DNA of 64,000 nt from Lysobacter spongiicola DSM 21749 (GCF_900167055.1 NZ_FUXP01000006.1:100680-164679); one strand, 5' to 3'. Positions 1 through 9,413 are shown, numbered from the stretch's first letter. Notes: generated by a model not told the origin, from the sequence alone. Translations and numbers: made by a program.

Positions 1-828
1 GAGATCGCCGAGGACCTGTCCCAGATGGAGATCGTGCTGGCGATCGACGAGGCGGATATTGGCCAGGTCCAGGCCGGGCAGGGCGTGGCCTTCACGGTCG
101 ACGCGTTCCCCGACCGCCGGTTCCGGGGCGAGGTGCAGCAGGTGCGGCTGTCGGCGACCAACACCAACAACGTCATCACCTATCCGGTGGTGGTGGCCGT
201 GGACAACAGCGACCAGGTCCTGCTGCCGGGCATGACCGCCAACGCCGAGATCGAGGTGAGCCGCCGGGATGACGTCTTGCGGGTGTCCAACGCCGCCTTG
301 CGCTACAAGCCGGCGGATGGTGAAGCGGCACCCGCGTCCGCCGCGGCCCCGCCTCCGGGAGGCGGCGTCGCCGATGAGCTGGAGAGAGTTGCAGGTTCGC
401 TTGATCTGGATGCGGACCAGCAGGCGATCTTCGACGCGTCGGTGGACGCGATACGCACCCGCGCCGCCGCCCGGGCCGCGCCGGCAGCGGCGGCGAACGG
501 AGGCGCCAGTCTGTTCGGTGGCACCCGCGGCCCGCGGCCCAGCGGCGGTGGGTCGGATGGTGCTTCCCGCCAGCGGATGCAGGAGCGGATGAAGCAACAG
601 TTCTCCGGCTTCCGCGAAAGCCTGTCGGCGCAACAGCAACAGCAATGGGACCAGGCCCTGTCGGAGTTGGCCAGTGCCCGGCGGGCGACTCTCTACAGGC
701 TCGAGGACGGCCGGCCGCAGCCGGTGGCGGTCAGGCTCGGCGCCAGCGATGGCAGCTGGACCCAGGTGTCTGGCGGGGTCTCGGAGGGCGATGAAGTGGT
801 GGTCGGCAGCGAGCGCCAGGCCGAATGA
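1..828 (+). CDS. MacA-like periplasmic adaptor (HlyD family), C-terminal part
   Basis: The frame is open from base 1, so the N-terminal anchor and hairpin are outside the window; 275 residues remain. The visible start (DEADIGQVQAGQGVAFTVDA, then FRGEVQQVR) matches the beta-barrel of MacA-type membrane fusion proteins, which link an inner-membrane ABC transporter to an outer-membrane channel. An Ala/Pro/Gly-rich stretch and two Gln-rich amphipathic helices follow (about residues 105-220), then a short closing beta segment (GVSEGDEVVVG). That helical insert is not part of the standard fold. The stop overlaps the start of the ABC ATPase by 4 bases (ATGA), so the three genes form one coupled operon. 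The substrate cannot be told from sequence. Confidence 0.88.
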   Translation, partial: EIAEDLSQMEIVLAIDEADIGQVQAGQGVAFTVDAFPDRRFRGEVQQVRLSATNTNNVITYPVVVAVDNSDQVLLPGMTANAEIEVSRRDDVLRVSNAALRYKPADGEAAPASAAAPPPGGGVADELERVAGSLDLDADQQAIFDASVDAIRTRAAARAAPAAAANGGASLFGGTRGPRPSGGGSDGASRQRMQERMKQQFSGFRESLSAQQQQQWDQALSELASARRATLYRLEDGRPQPVAVRLGASDGSWTQVSGGVSEGDEVVVGSERQAE

Positions 829-1535
829 GCGGCCCCGTCACGCAGCGGCCGCCCGTCGTGGAGACACACGGGCTCGGCAAGGTGTACTCGGCGGGCACCC
901 AGGCGGAGGTCGTGGCGCTTCGGGGCGTGGACCTGCGGATTGAGCGGGGCGCGTTCGTCGCCATCATGGGACCTTCCGGTTCCGGCAAGTCGACGCTGAT
1001 GAACCTGCTCGGCTGCCTGGACACGCCGGACACCGGTACATACTGGTGCGACGGCGTGGATGTCGCGACGCTAGATGCCGAGGAACGCGCCGCGTTGCGG
1101 CTCGACAAGATCGGTTTCGTGTTCCAGGGCTTTAACCTGTTGCCGCGGATGAGTGCGCTGGAGAACGTCGCCATGCCGCTTGGTTACGCCAACGTACCCA
1201 CTGCGGAACGGTTGCAGCGGGCCGCCGATGCGCTGGCCGCCGTGGGGCTGGACACGCGCGGGCACCACCGGCCCAGCGAGCTGTCCGGCGGCCAGCAGCA
1301 GCGTGTCGCGATCGCCCGTGCGTTGATCAACCAGCCGCCCATCCTGCTCGCGGACGAGCCCACTGGCGCGCTGGACAGCCGGACCGGCGAAGAGATCCTG
1401 GCGCTGTTCAAGCGCTTGCGCGACGACGACCACACCGTCGTGCTGATCACCCACGACGCCGAAGTCGCCGCACACGCGGACCGCACCTACGTCATGCATG
1501 ACGGCGAGCTGCAACCGCAGGAGGGCACGCCATGA
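825..1535 (+). CDS. ABC transporter ATP-binding protein, MacB/LolD type
   Basis: This 236-residue stand-alone nucleotide-binding domain powers the permease encoded next to it. All motifs are intact: Walker A GPSGSGKST (residues 49-57), Q-loop Gln101, signature LSGGQ (153-157), Walker B ILLADEP (173-179) and switch His210. The QQQR after the signature and ADEPTGALD are typical of the MacB/LolD/FtsE group, which acts in the cell envelope on lipoproteins, peptides or macrolides. ATGA overlaps tie it to both neighbours. In E. coli MacB the ATPase is fused to the permease; here it is a separate gene. Confidence 0.95.
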   Translation: MSGPVTQRPPVVETHGLGKVYSAGTQAEVVALRGVDLRIERGAFVAIMGPSGSGKSTLMNLLGCLDTPDTGTYWCDGVDVATLDAEERAALRLDKIGFVFQGFNLLPRMSALENVAMPLGYANVPTAERLQRAADALAAVGLDTRGHHRPSELSGGQQQRVAIARALINQPPILLADEPTGALDSRTGEEILALFKRLRDDDHTVVLITHDAEVAAHADRTYVMHDGELQPQEGTP

Positions 1536-2767
1536 ATTTCATGGAGGTGCTGCGGACGGCTGTGTTCGCCCTGCGCGGCAACTGGATGCGCAGCGCGCTG
1601 ACCTCGCTGGGCGTGATCATCGGCATTGCCGCGGTCATCGTCATGGTCTCGGTCGGCCAGGGCACCCAGGCCGAGATCGACAAGCTGGTATCCGGGCTGG
1701 GCTCCAATCGGCTGGACATCAGCCCCAACGCCGGCCGGGGTGCGGGCGGCGTGCGCATGAGCGCCAGCAGCTTCTTCACCCTGGACGAAGACGATGCCGA
1801 GGCGATCCGGGACGAAATCCCCGAGGTGCAGTACGTGGCAGCGACGCTTCGCGGCAACACCCAGGTCGTCTATGCCGAGAACAACTGGTCGGCCTCCTGG
1901 TACGGCATCCAGCCGGATTACTTCGCTTTGGAGGACTGGCAACTCGCGGAGGGTACCGAGTTCGAGCCGCGCGACTATGGTGGCGCCACCAAGCCGGTGA
2001 TCCTCGGCGAAACCGTGCGCCGCGAACTGTTCGGACAGGATGACCCGATCGGCCAGAGCGTGCGCATCGGGCGGGTGCCCTTCACCGTGGCCGGCGTGCT
2101 GGCGCCGAAGGGGCAGGGCGGCTTCGGGCAGGACCAGGACGACGTGTTGCTGGTGCCGCTGGAGACGGGACGCCGGCGGCTGATGGGCTCGATGGGGCTG
2201 CCACCCGGTGCGGTCCAACAGATCGCGGTCGGGGTGGCGCGCCCGGAGGACCTGTCCTACGTGCAGGAGCAGATCGAATCCCTGCTGCGCCAGCGCCACG
2301 ATATCCAGCCGGGGGCGGAGGACGACTTCCGGGTCCGCAACATCGCCGAGATCGTGGCGACCCGCACCCAGGCCACCCGGCTGATGTCGTTGTTGCTCGG
2401 TGCGGTGGCCACCATTTCGCTGGTGGTCGGCGGCATCGGCATCATGAACATCATGCTGGTGTCGGTCACCGAACGGATCCGTGAGATCGGCCTGCGCATG
2501 GCGGTGGGGGCGGGACCGTCGGACATCCGGCGGCAGTTCCTGGCCGAGGCCATGCTGATCTCGTTGATCGGCGGCGCGCTGGGGATCGTGATCGGCATCG
2601 GCGGCGCCCTGCTGGTGGGCAGGTTCGGCTCGCTGCCTGTCGCGCTGGACGGACAGGTGGTGGCGCTGGCGGCGGGATTTTCCATCGCCACGGGCCTGTT
2701 CTTCGGTTACTACCCGGCGCGGAAGGCTTCGCAGCTGGATCCCATCGAGGCGCTCAGGCAGCAATAG
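1532..2767 (+). CDS. ABC transporter permease, MacB/FtsX family
   Basis: The 411-residue membrane subunit of the adaptor-ATPase-permease set. It has one N-terminal transmembrane helix (about 22-43), a large periplasmic domain (about 45-275) and three C-terminal helices starting near residue 285, the classic MacB/FtsX topology. The cytoplasmic motif ERIREIGLRMAVGA after the second helix is the conserved coupling segment. The gene starts in a 4-base overlap with the ATPase. The likely role is mechanotransmission-driven export of a toxin, drug or lipid through a tripartite pump. The substrate is unknown. Confidence 0.93.
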   Translation: MNFMEVLRTAVFALRGNWMRSALTSLGVIIGIAAVIVMVSVGQGTQAEIDKLVSGLGSNRLDISPNAGRGAGGVRMSASSFFTLDEDDAEAIRDEIPEVQYVAATLRGNTQVVYAENNWSASWYGIQPDYFALEDWQLAEGTEFEPRDYGGATKPVILGETVRRELFGQDDPIGQSVRIGRVPFTVAGVLAPKGQGGFGQDQDDVLLVPLETGRRRLMGSMGLPPGAVQQIAVGVARPEDLSYVQEQIESLLRQRHDIQPGAEDDFRVRNIAEIVATRTQATRLMSLLLGAVATISLVVGGIGIMNIMLVSVTERIREIGLRMAVGAGPSDIRRQFLAEAMLISLIGGALGIVIGIGGALLVGRFGSLPVALDGQVVALAAGFSIATGLFFGYYPARKASQLDPIEALRQQ

Positions 2768-2825
2768 GGTGGGCTGGTGGATGCGTCGGTTATCCTCGCC
2801 CGACACCTGACAGCGAGAGCCCGCC

Positions 2826-3854
2826 ATGCGCCCGATCGTGTTTCTGCTCGCCCTTTCCGCCGCAGTTGCCGGGCCCGCTGGGGCCATCCCCGAAGACCCT
2901 GCGCTGGCGGAGACCAAGTCTCACGATGAGGCTGCGCGGACAGCGCTGGTGATCCATGGTGGGGCCGGCCATGTGCCGCGCGAGTCGCTGAGTGCCGAAG
3001 CCGAACGCGCCGCGCGTGCCGATCTGGAGCGCGCCCTGGATGCCGGACACGCGGTGCTGGCCAAGGGCGGCGCGGCCCTGGATGCGGTGCACGCGGCGAT
3101 CGTGGTGCTGGAGGATTCGCCCCGCTTCAACGCCGGCAAGGGCGCGGTGTTCAACGCCGAGGGCGGTCACGAGCTGGACGCGTCGATCATGGAAGGCCAC
3201 ACCCGTCGGGCCGGTGCGGTCGCCGGCGTGACCACCGTGCGCAGTCCGGTGACGCTGGCACGTGCGGTGATGGAACACTCCCCGCACGTCATGCTGGCCG
3301 GGGACGGTGCCGAGGCGTTCGCCGACGAGCGTAGCGATATCGAGCGCGTGCCCAACGACTGGTTCGACACCGACAACCGGCGGCGGGCCCTCGAGGCCGC
3401 GCAGCGGCAGGCCAGCCTCGGGGTTCCCGCGCCCGGTGCCTATTTCGGCACCGTCGGTGCGGTCGCGCTGGACCGGAACGGCCACATCGCCGCGGCCACC
3501 AGCACCGGCGGCATGACCAACAAGAAGTGGGGCCGGATAGGCGATGCACCGGTGATCGGCGCCGGCACATGGGCGGACGATCGCTGCGGCGTCTCCGGCA
3601 CCGGCTGGGGCGAGTACTACATCACCAACGCCGTGGCCCACGACATCTGCGCACGCGTCGCCTATCGCGGCGATTCGCTGGAGGCGGCCGCCGAAGAGGT
3701 CGTCAACCGGATCGTCCCGGAGGCCGGCGGCGATGGTGGCGCGATCGCACTGGACCGCGACGGCAACATCGCCATGCCGTTCAACACCGGGACCATGTAC
3801 CGGGCCTGGATCAGGCCCGATGGCAGTCGCGGCGTGGCCATCTTCGAAGAGTGA
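2826..3854 (+). CDS. iaaA: Secreted isoaspartyl peptidase / plant-type L-asparaginase
   Basis: An Ntn-hydrolase of the IaaA family that hydrolyses beta-aspartyl dipeptides and L-asparagine after autocleavage. The autocatalytic threonine is Thr209 in FGTVGAVALD, followed by the family stretch AAATSTGG. Upstream LVIHGGAG and SPRFNAGKGAVF match the alpha-subunit substrate region. Residues 1-20 form a cleavable Sec signal peptide (hydrophobic core, then PAGA), so the enzyme is probably periplasmic, unlike cytoplasmic E. coli IaaA. The 342-residue length is normal for the family plus a signal. It stands alone between the ABC operon and a convergent VOC gene. Confidence 0.93.
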   Translation: MRPIVFLLALSAAVAGPAGAIPEDPALAETKSHDEAARTALVIHGGAGHVPRESLSAEAERAARADLERALDAGHAVLAKGGAALDAVHAAIVVLEDSPRFNAGKGAVFNAEGGHELDASIMEGHTRRAGAVAGVTTVRSPVTLARAVMEHSPHVMLAGDGAEAFADERSDIERVPNDWFDTDNRRRALEAAQRQASLGVPAPGAYFGTVGAVALDRNGHIAAATSTGGMTNKKWGRIGDAPVIGAGTWADDRCGVSGTGWGEYYITNAVAHDICARVAYRGDSLEAAAEEVVNRIVPEAGGDGGAIALDRDGNIAMPFNTGTMYRAWIRPDGSRGVAIFEE

Positions 3855-3866
3855 AGATGCCGGGCT

Positions 3867-4352
3867 TCAGCCCGATTGCTGGGCCGACCACGCGTCCATC
3901 CGCCGCTTGAGCTCCTCCGGTGGTACGTCCTCCACGTGGGTCGCCAGCGTCCACTTGTGTCCGAACGGATCGACCACCGTACCCATGCGATCGCCCCAGA
4001 ACTGGTCCTCGACCGGCTTGTCCGCCGTGGCGCCGGCATCCAGGGCCTGCTGGAACGCGTGGTCGGCGTTGTCGCAATAGATCATGAAGGTGGAGGTTGC
4101 GCCGCCACGCGCCTTCGGTCCGAGCGCCTGCATGTCGGGCCACTCGTCGGACAGCATGATGGTGCTGTCGCCGATGCGGATCTCGGCGTGGCCGACCACG
4201 TCGCGGCCGTTGGCGTCCTTCATCGGCAGCCGGTACAGCTCAGTGGCGCCCAGTGCGCGCTGGTAGAAATCGATCGCGGCCGCGGCGTCGTCGACGATCA
4301 GATAGGGCGTGACGGTGTGGTAGCCCTCCGGAATGGCTGCGGGGTTGGCCAT
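3867..4352 (-). CDS. VOC superfamily protein (PhnB/glyoxalase-like)
   Basis: A 161-residue vicinal-oxygen-chelate fold protein. The N-terminal VTPYLIVDDAAAAIDFYQRA, and later DPFGHKWTLATHVEDV, are the two signature strands of PhnB-like VOC proteins. The start at 4352 (MANPAAIPEG) is chosen because AGGAG lies 8 bases upstream; the frame is open further but has no ribosome site. No substrate can be assigned, since these proteins are usually annotated only by fold. It converges with iaaA, and a small hairpin (3861-3874) covers its stop codon. Confidence 0.87.
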   Translation of the reverse strand: MANPAAIPEGYHTVTPYLIVDDAAAAIDFYQRALGATELYRLPMKDANGRDVVGHAEIRIGDSTIMLSDEWPDMQALGPKARGGATSTFMIYCDNADHAFQQALDAGATADKPVEDQFWGDRMGTVVDPFGHKWTLATHVEDVPPEELKRRMDAWSAQQSG

Positions 4353-4603
4353 GGCGACATCTCCTGTGGATGAACGGGGTGGGTTGGAACTCCAGATGTT
4401 ACGGCTTGGCGGGGCCGGCGCGGCCATGGCCTCCTTGTGGCAAAATCGCGGGCTTCACGCGGTCGGACGCGTGCTCCGCCACTGCCGAGGCCCGCACCTC
4501 ATGTCCCCGCATTTGAAGTCCCCGCACTCCATGCCCTGGACCCGGCCCGGGCGACCCGGCGAAGACGTGGCCCGCCCCGTGGCAACCACCGGTGCCCGCC
4601 GGG

Positions 4604-4984
4604 ATGGCTGACGAGGTCGGACACCTGCCCCGGCGCCCCGGCCGCATGCTGAAGGCGGCGCGATGGTCGATCCAGGGCCTGGTCGCGGCTTGGCTGCACG
4701 AGTCGTCGTTCCGCCTGGAGGTGTACCTCTTCGTGTTGCTCGCCCCGCTTGCCGTGTGGTTGGGCGACACGCCGGTGGAGCGGGTACTGCTGCTGGGATC
4801 GATGATCCTGGTCCTGTCCGTGGAGCTGCTCAATTCATCCATCGAGGCGGTGATCGAGCGCTATGGCCCCGAGTTCCACGAGCTGGCCGGCCGTGCCAAG
4901 GACATGGGCTCGGCGGCGGTGTTCGTGCTGATGATCAACGTGCTGGCCACCTGGGGGCTGATCCTGATCCCCCGCCTGCTCTAG
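4604..4984 (+). CDS. dgkA: Diacylglycerol kinase
   Basis: A small integral membrane kinase that phosphorylates diacylglycerol released by membrane-derived oligosaccharide and LPS modification, recycling it to phosphatidate. The signature ELLNSSIEAVIERYGPEFHE followed by GRAKDMGSAAVF is diagnostic. Three transmembrane helices are visible (about 45-63, 66-82 and 104-124). Length is 126 residues from the ATG at 4604; an in-frame ATG at 4592 would add four residues and neither has a clear ribosome site. The 250 bases upstream contain no gene; they should hold the dgkA promoter, which I could not place. Confidence 0.93.
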   Translation: MADEVGHLPRRPGRMLKAARWSIQGLVAAWLHESSFRLEVYLFVLLAPLAVWLGDTPVERVLLLGSMILVLSVELLNSSIEAVIERYGPEFHELAGRAKDMGSAAVFVLMINVLATWGLILIPRLL

Positions 4985-5032
4985 CGACCCTTCGATACAT
5001 CCTTCCCGTAGTACCGCGACCTGGAATTGCCC

Positions 5033-5773
5033 GTGATTGAAATGCTGATGGATCCGGAAGTCTGGATCACCCTGGCCACGCTGAGTGCGATCGAGATCGT
5101 GCTGGGCATCGACAACCTGGTGTTCATCTCCATCGCGGTGAGCCGCCTGCCGGCCCAGACCCGCGAGAGGGCACGCAAGTTCGGCATTGCAGTGGCCTGC
5201 CTGAGCCGGATCGCCTTGCTGCTCACGCTGGCCTGGCTGGCCGGCCTCACCCACGATCTGTTCACGCTGTTCGGCGAAGGCATTTCGGTGCGCGACCTCG
5301 TGCTGATCCTGGGCGGCGCGTTCCTGCTGGTGAAGGGCTCGATGGAGATCCGCGACAGCATCATGGGCGAGGAGGATGCCGAAGACATCCACACCCGGCC
5401 GGCGGCTTCCTTCGGCATGGTGATCGCGCAGATCGCCGTGATCGACATCGTCTTTTCGCTGGACTCGGTGATCGCGGCCGTCGGCATGGCCGACCGCACG
5501 TGGATCATGGTCTGCGCGATCCTGCTGGCCGTGGCCGTGATGCTGTTGGCGGCGCGGCCACTGGGGCAGTTCATCGACCGCAACCCGACCGTGAAGATGC
5601 TGGCGCTGGCCTTCATCGTGTTGATCGGCGCCTTCCTGGTCGCCGATGGCTTCTCCGCCCACATCCCCAAGGGCTACATCTACGGGGCAATGGGCTTTGC
5701 CGCAATGGTGGAGGCGCTGAACCTGGCTGCCCGTCGTCGCGAAGCCCGCGCACGGGTGCCCGGCGACGGCTGA
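5033..5773 (+). CDS. TerC family integral membrane protein
   Basis: A seven-helix TerC-family protein of about 246 residues. The conserved EIVLGIDNLVFISI and the later IVFSLDSVIAAVGMA carry the paired acidic residues in the membrane that define the family, which has been linked to manganese/calcium export and tellurite resistance. The GTG at 5033 is preferred because GGA lies 7 bases upstream; an ATG at 5042 is the main alternative. It follows dgkA by 48 bases and may be cotranscribed. The substrate is an inference from the family only. Confidence 0.9.
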   Translation: MIEMLMDPEVWITLATLSAIEIVLGIDNLVFISIAVSRLPAQTRERARKFGIAVACLSRIALLLTLAWLAGLTHDLFTLFGEGISVRDLVLILGGAFLLVKGSMEIRDSIMGEEDAEDIHTRPAASFGMVIAQIAVIDIVFSLDSVIAAVGMADRTWIMVCAILLAVAVMLLAARPLGQFIDRNPTVKMLALAFIVLIGAFLVADGFSAHIPKGYIYGAMGFAAMVEALNLAARRREARARVPGDG

Positions 5774-5899
5774 GCGGCTCGACCCGATCAATCGCATGCG
5801 TGGCGCCGGACGGGGGGGGCAGGCGCGCGCTGAAGGCGGGCGACGTGCGCGTCGCTCTGCCACAATGACGATTGCTCCGCAGCGGACTCCGCGAACCCG

Positions 5900-6778
5900 A
5901 TGATCATCCTGCACCAGATCGACCCGATTGCCCTGGCCCTCGGGCCGCTGCAGATCCACTGGTACGGGATCATGTACCTGCTCGGTTTCGGAGTCGCGTG
6001 GTGGCTGGGCCGACGCCGGATCCGCCAGGGCCGGTTGCCGGGGGTGGACGAGCAGGCATTCGGGGACCTGTTGTTCTACGGGATGCTCGGCGTCGTCCTC
6101 GGCGGGCGGCTCGGCTACGTGTTCTTCTATGCCTTCGATGAGCTGCTGGGCGACCCCTTGATGCTGGTCCGCATCTGGGAAGGCGGGATGAGTTTCCATG
6201 GCGGCCTCCTCGGCGTGGTGGCCGCCGCCATATGGTGGGCCCGCAGGCATCAGTTGCACTTCTTCGACGTGGCCGATTTCATCGCGCCCCTCGTGCCGGC
6301 CGGCCTGGGTTTCGGACGGATCGGCAACTACATCGGTGGAGAGTTGTGGGGCAAGTTCACCGGGGCCGGATGGGGGGTGGTGTTCCCCGGTGCACCCGAG
6401 CTGTCGCGGATGTCGGCCGAACAGGTGAGCCAGCAGTTCGCCGCGGGCGCGCTCGACGGCTTCGCCCGCCACCCCTCGCAGCTGTACCAGGCGGCGCTGG
6501 AAGGGCTGGTCATGTTCGTGGTGCTGTGGTGGTTCTCCCGCCAGCCCCGGCCGCGCTATGCGGTGGCCGGGCTGTTCGCGCTGATGTATGGCGGCTTCCG
6601 GTTCCTGGTGGAGTTCGTGCGGGTGCCGGATGCGCAGCTGGGTTACCTGGCCTTCGGTTGGCTCACCATGGGCCAGTTGCTGAGCCTGCCCCTGATCGCG
6701 ATCGGCCTGTACTGGCTGTGGCGGTCGCGGCGATCACCCGTCCTCCAACCCGCGCCTGCCGCGACGCCGGGAGCCTGA
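5900..6778 (+). CDS. lgt: Prolipoprotein diacylglyceryl transferase
   Basis: The first enzyme of lipoprotein maturation; it transfers diacylglycerol from phosphatidylglycerol to the lipobox cysteine at the inner membrane. The family motif [11 protein letters not shown] contains His100 (equivalent to E. coli His103), and [11 protein letters not shown] contains Arg140 (E. coli Arg143). Seven hydrophobic helices are evident over 292 residues, the expected length. thyA starts 3 bases after the stop, the same lgt-thyA pairing found in many gammaproteobacteria, and folA follows, making a three-gene operon. Confidence 0.97.
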   Translation: MIILHQIDPIALALGPLQIHWYGIMYLLGFGVAWWLGRRRIRQGRLPGVDEQAFGDLLFYGMLGVVLGGRLGYVFFYAFDELLGDPLMLVRIWEGGMSFHGGLLGVVAAAIWWARRHQLHFFDVADFIAPLVPAGLGFGRIGNYIGGELWGKFTGAGWGVVFPGAPELSRMSAEQVSQQFAAGALDGFARHPSQLYQAALEGLVMFVVLWWFSRQPRPRYAVAGLFALMYGGFRFLVEFVRVPDAQLGYLAFGWLTMGQLLSLPLIAIGLYWLWRSRRSPVLQPAPAATPGA

Positions 6779-6781
6779 GAC

Positions 6782-7576
6782 ATGCGCCAGTACCTCGACC
6801 TCTTGCGACACGTGCTCGAAAACGGCACCGAGAAATCCGACCGGACAGGTACCGGTACCCGCAGCGTCTTCGGCTGGCAGATGCGCTTCGACCTGGCCGA
6901 AGGCTTCCCGCTGGTCACCACCAAGAAGCTGCACCTGCGCTCGATCATCCACGAGCTGCTGTGGTTCCTTCGCGGCGAAACCAACATCGGTTACCTGAAG
7001 GACCACAAGGTCGGCATCTGGGACGAGTGGGCCGATGCCGAGGGCGAGCTGGGGCCGGTCTATGGCAAGCAGTGGCGCCGCTGGTCGGGTGCCGACGGGG
7101 CCGAGATCGACCAGATCCGCTGGGTGGTGGAGGAGATCAGGCGCAACCCGGATTCCCGCCGCCTGGTGGTGTCGGCGTGGAACGTCGCCGACCTGCCCGA
7201 CATGGCGCTGATGCCGTGCCACACGATGTTCCAGTTCTACGTGGTCGACGGCAAGCTCAGCTGCCAGCTTTACCAGCGCAGCGGCGACATCTTCCTGGGC
7301 GTGCCGTTCAACATCGCCAGCTATGCGCTGCTCACGCACATGGTGGCGCAGGTGTGCGGCCTGGGCGTGGGCGATTTCGTGCATACGCTCGGCGACGCCC
7401 ACCTGTACACCAACCACTACGAGCAGGCCCGCGAGCAGCTCGCGCGTGAGCCCAGGCCTTTGCCAACGCTGAGGCTCAACCCGGAAGTGGATGACATCTT
7501 CGGCTTCCGCTTCGAAGACATCTCGATCGAAGGCTACGACCCGTGGCCGGCGATCAAGGCACCGGTGGCGGTGTGA
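6782..7576 (+). CDS. thyA: Thymidylate synthase
   Basis: This enzyme converts dUMP and methylene-THF to dTMP and dihydrofolate. The nucleophile is Cys146 in [13 protein letters not shown], and [13 protein letters not shown] near the start is the phosphate-binding Arg loop. At 264 residues with the cysteine at position 146 it is collinear with E. coli ThyA. It is followed at once by folA, which regenerates THF from the dihydrofolate product; the stop TGA lies inside folA's GTG start, so the two enzymes of the cycle are translationally coupled. Confidence 0.98.
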   Translation: MRQYLDLLRHVLENGTEKSDRTGTGTRSVFGWQMRFDLAEGFPLVTTKKLHLRSIIHELLWFLRGETNIGYLKDHKVGIWDEWADAEGELGPVYGKQWRRWSGADGAEIDQIRWVVEEIRRNPDSRRLVVSAWNVADLPDMALMPCHTMFQFYVVDGKLSCQLYQRSGDIFLGVPFNIASYALLTHMVAQVCGLGVGDFVHTLGDAHLYTNHYEQAREQLAREPRPLPTLRLNPEVDDIFGFRFEDISIEGYDPWPAIKAPVAV

Positions 7577-8070
7577 GCGATCTGGTGCTGCTGGCGGCGC
7601 TGGGGCGCGACCGGGCGATTGGCCGCGATGGTGACCTGCCGTGGCGGCTGCCGGACGACTTGAAGCGGTTCAAGGCGCAGACCCTGGGCAAGCCGCTGTT
7701 GATGGGGCGCCGCACCGCCGAGTCCTTGGGCCGGGCGCTACCCGGCCGTCGCAACCTGGTGCTGACCCGGTCGGGGCGGGTGCCGTTCGAGCAGATGGAG
7801 GCCGTGGCCACGCTGGACCGGGCCGTGGAGCTGGCGACCGCCGATGGCGCCGACGAGCTGTGCGTGATCGGCGGTGGCGAGGTCTACGCCGTCTGCCTGC
7901 CGCAGGCCCGTCGCATGTACCTGACCCACGTGGATACCGTGGTCGAAGGGGCCGATGCATTCTTCCCGGCCTTCGATCCTGCCGACTGGCGCGTCGTGGC
8001 CCGGGAGTCGCATCCGGCGGACGCGCGGCACCGCCACGCCTTCGAGTTCGTCGAATACCAACGCGCCTGA
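7573..8070 (+). CDS. folA: Dihydrofolate reductase
   Basis: NADPH-dependent reduction of dihydrofolate to tetrahydrofolate. The N-terminal [14 protein letters not shown] and [14 protein letters not shown] match DHFR; Asp29 aligns with the catalytic Asp27 of E. coli, and GRRTAESLG and VIGGGEVYA are the cofactor loops. The start is taken as the GTG at 7573 that overlaps the thyA stop (GTGA), giving 165 residues. An in-frame ATG at 7543 lies deep inside thyA and would add a non-homologous extension. It converges with apaH across 19 bases, a folA/apaH neighbourhood also seen in E. coli. Confidence 0.96.
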   Translation: MSDLVLLAALGRDRAIGRDGDLPWRLPDDLKRFKAQTLGKPLLMGRRTAESLGRALPGRRNLVLTRSGRVPFEQMEAVATLDRAVELATADGADELCVIGGGEVYAVCLPQARRMYLTHVDTVVEGADAFFPAFDPADWRVVARESHPADARHRHAFEFVEYQRA

Positions 8071-8089
8071 CCGGGCGCGCCCCGGCGGT

Positions 8090-8944
8090 TCAGCGGCGCT
8101 GCCTCGGCTTGGGCGGCGTGGCCGGCACGTCCCGGCCCGGCACCTGGACCACCCGCAGCTCGTCGGTATCCAATTGCAAGGCCGTCAACTTGCCTCCCCA
8201 GACCGCGCCGGTGTCGAGCGCATGCACGCCATGGCCAATGAACAGGCCCAGCGCCGACCAGTGGCCGCACGCGATCTTCAGGTCGCGCTCGGCGCGGCCG
8301 GGCACCGCGTACCACGGATAGAGCCCGGGGGGCTGGGTGCCGGGGACGCCCTTGTCTTCGTAGGAGATCCGCCCGCGCGGCGAGCAATAGCGCAGCCGGG
8401 TGACGATGTTGATGATCGCCCGGTGCCGGTCCAGGCCCGCCAGCCGCGGATTCCATGTCGGCCCGTCCCCGTACATGTTCTTCAGCAGCCGCCGGTACTG
8501 GTCGCCCTGCAACCGGTCCTCGATCTCCTTGCCGTGCTTCTCGGCCATCTGGGTGGTCCACTTGGGCGCGAGGCCCGCGTGCACCATCATCCAACCCAGC
8601 TCCCGGTCCACGTGCACGATCTTCTGCATGCGCAGCCAATCGAGCAGGGTGCGGGCATCTTCGGCCAGCACCACCCGTTGCAGGTCCGGGTTGACCTTGC
8701 GCTGCTCTTCCTCCCGGCGCTCACCAATGGCGAGCAGCGACAGGTCGTGGTTGCCGAGCACCACGGTGGCGTTGGCGCGTAGGGAGTGCACCAGCCGCAA
8801 CGTCTCCAGCGACTGGCCGCCACGGTTGACCAGGTCGCCACAGAACCACAGCCGGTCGGTGGCCGGGTCGAAGCGGATCTTCTCCAGCAGCCGCTGGGTG
8901 ACGTCGTAGCAACCCTGCAGGTCGCCGATGGCCCAAACGCTCAT
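8090..8944 (-). CDS. apaH: Bis(5'-nucleosyl)-tetraphosphatase, symmetrical
   Basis: Hydrolyses Ap4A to two ADP; it also removes Np4 caps from RNA in E. coli. The metallophosphatase motifs are in order: AIGDLQGCYD, FCGDLVNRGG and VVLGNHDLSLLA, with a later VHAGL. The length of 284 residues is close to E. coli ApaH (280). It is the last gene of the lptD-surA-pdxA-rsmA-apaG-apaH operon and begins 9 bases after apaG. A short GC-rich palindrome without a U-run (about 8073-8087) sits between it and folA. Confidence 0.97.
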   Translation of the reverse strand: MSVWAIGDLQGCYDVTQRLLEKIRFDPATDRLWFCGDLVNRGGQSLETLRLVHSLRANATVVLGNHDLSLLAIGERREEEQRKVNPDLQRVVLAEDARTLLDWLRMQKIVHVDRELGWMMVHAGLAPKWTTQMAEKHGKEIEDRLQGDQYRRLLKNMYGDGPTWNPRLAGLDRHRAIINIVTRLRYCSPRGRISYEDKGVPGTQPPGLYPWYAVPGRAERDLKIACGHWSALGLFIGHGVHALDTGAVWGGKLTALQLDTDELRVVQVPGRDVPATPPKPRQRR

Positions 8945-8953
8945 CTCCCGGCC

Positions 8954-9337
8954 TCAGTGCAGCGTGCGCGGCACGGTGAGGGTGAAGGCGGGGATCGGCG
9001 CCTGGAACAACGTGCCGTCGTCCGCTTCCAGGTCGTAGCTGCCTTCCATGGTGCCCAGGTCGGTGGCCAGCACCGCGCCCGACGTGTACTGGAAGCCCTC
9101 GCCCGGCCGCAGCCAGGGCTGCTCGCCCACGACCCCCTCGCCCTCGACTTCCTCCACGTTGCCGTGGGCGTCGGTGATGCGCCAGTGGCGGGACAGCAGC
9201 CGCGCCGGGACGTTGCCGCTGTTGCGGATGTGGATGGTGTAGGCGAAGACGTAGCGCTGCTGGTCCGGCTCGGACTGTTCGTCCAGATAGCGGGTGGCGA
9301 CTTCGATGTCGAAGGTGTAATCGGTACTGCGTTCCAT
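8954..9337 (-). CDS. apaG: ApaG domain protein
   Basis: A 127-residue all-beta (fibronectin III-like) protein; E. coli ApaG has 125 residues. Its function is still loosely defined and has been linked to cobalt/magnesium efflux. The start at 9337 ([18 protein letters not shown]) fits the family N-terminus, and the C-terminal half carries [20 protein letters not shown] and [12 protein letters not shown], the conserved ApaG strands. It lies between rsmA and apaH as in E. coli. The 76-base gap to rsmA holds no clear terminator. Confidence 0.95.
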   Translation of the reverse strand: MERSTDYTFDIEVATRYLDEQSEPDQQRYVFAYTIHIRNSGNVPARLLSRHWRITDAHGNVEEVEGEGVVGEQPWLRPGEGFQYTSGAVLATDLGTMEGSYDLEADDGTLFQAPIPAFTLTVPRTLH

Positions 9338-9413
9338 GGCGACAGTGTAAGTCGTGCACGGGTGAAGCGCGCATGCGGACCGCGGCCGGTCTGGCCACTG
9401 GACCGCCGGATGG

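Noticed and set aside
3861..3874. Palindrome CGGGCTTCAGCCCG at the iaaA/VOC junction, similar to the core of the REP arm
   Set aside because: Only 6 bp with a 2-base loop, overlapping the VOC stop codon, with no U-run; too short to call a REP copy or terminator.
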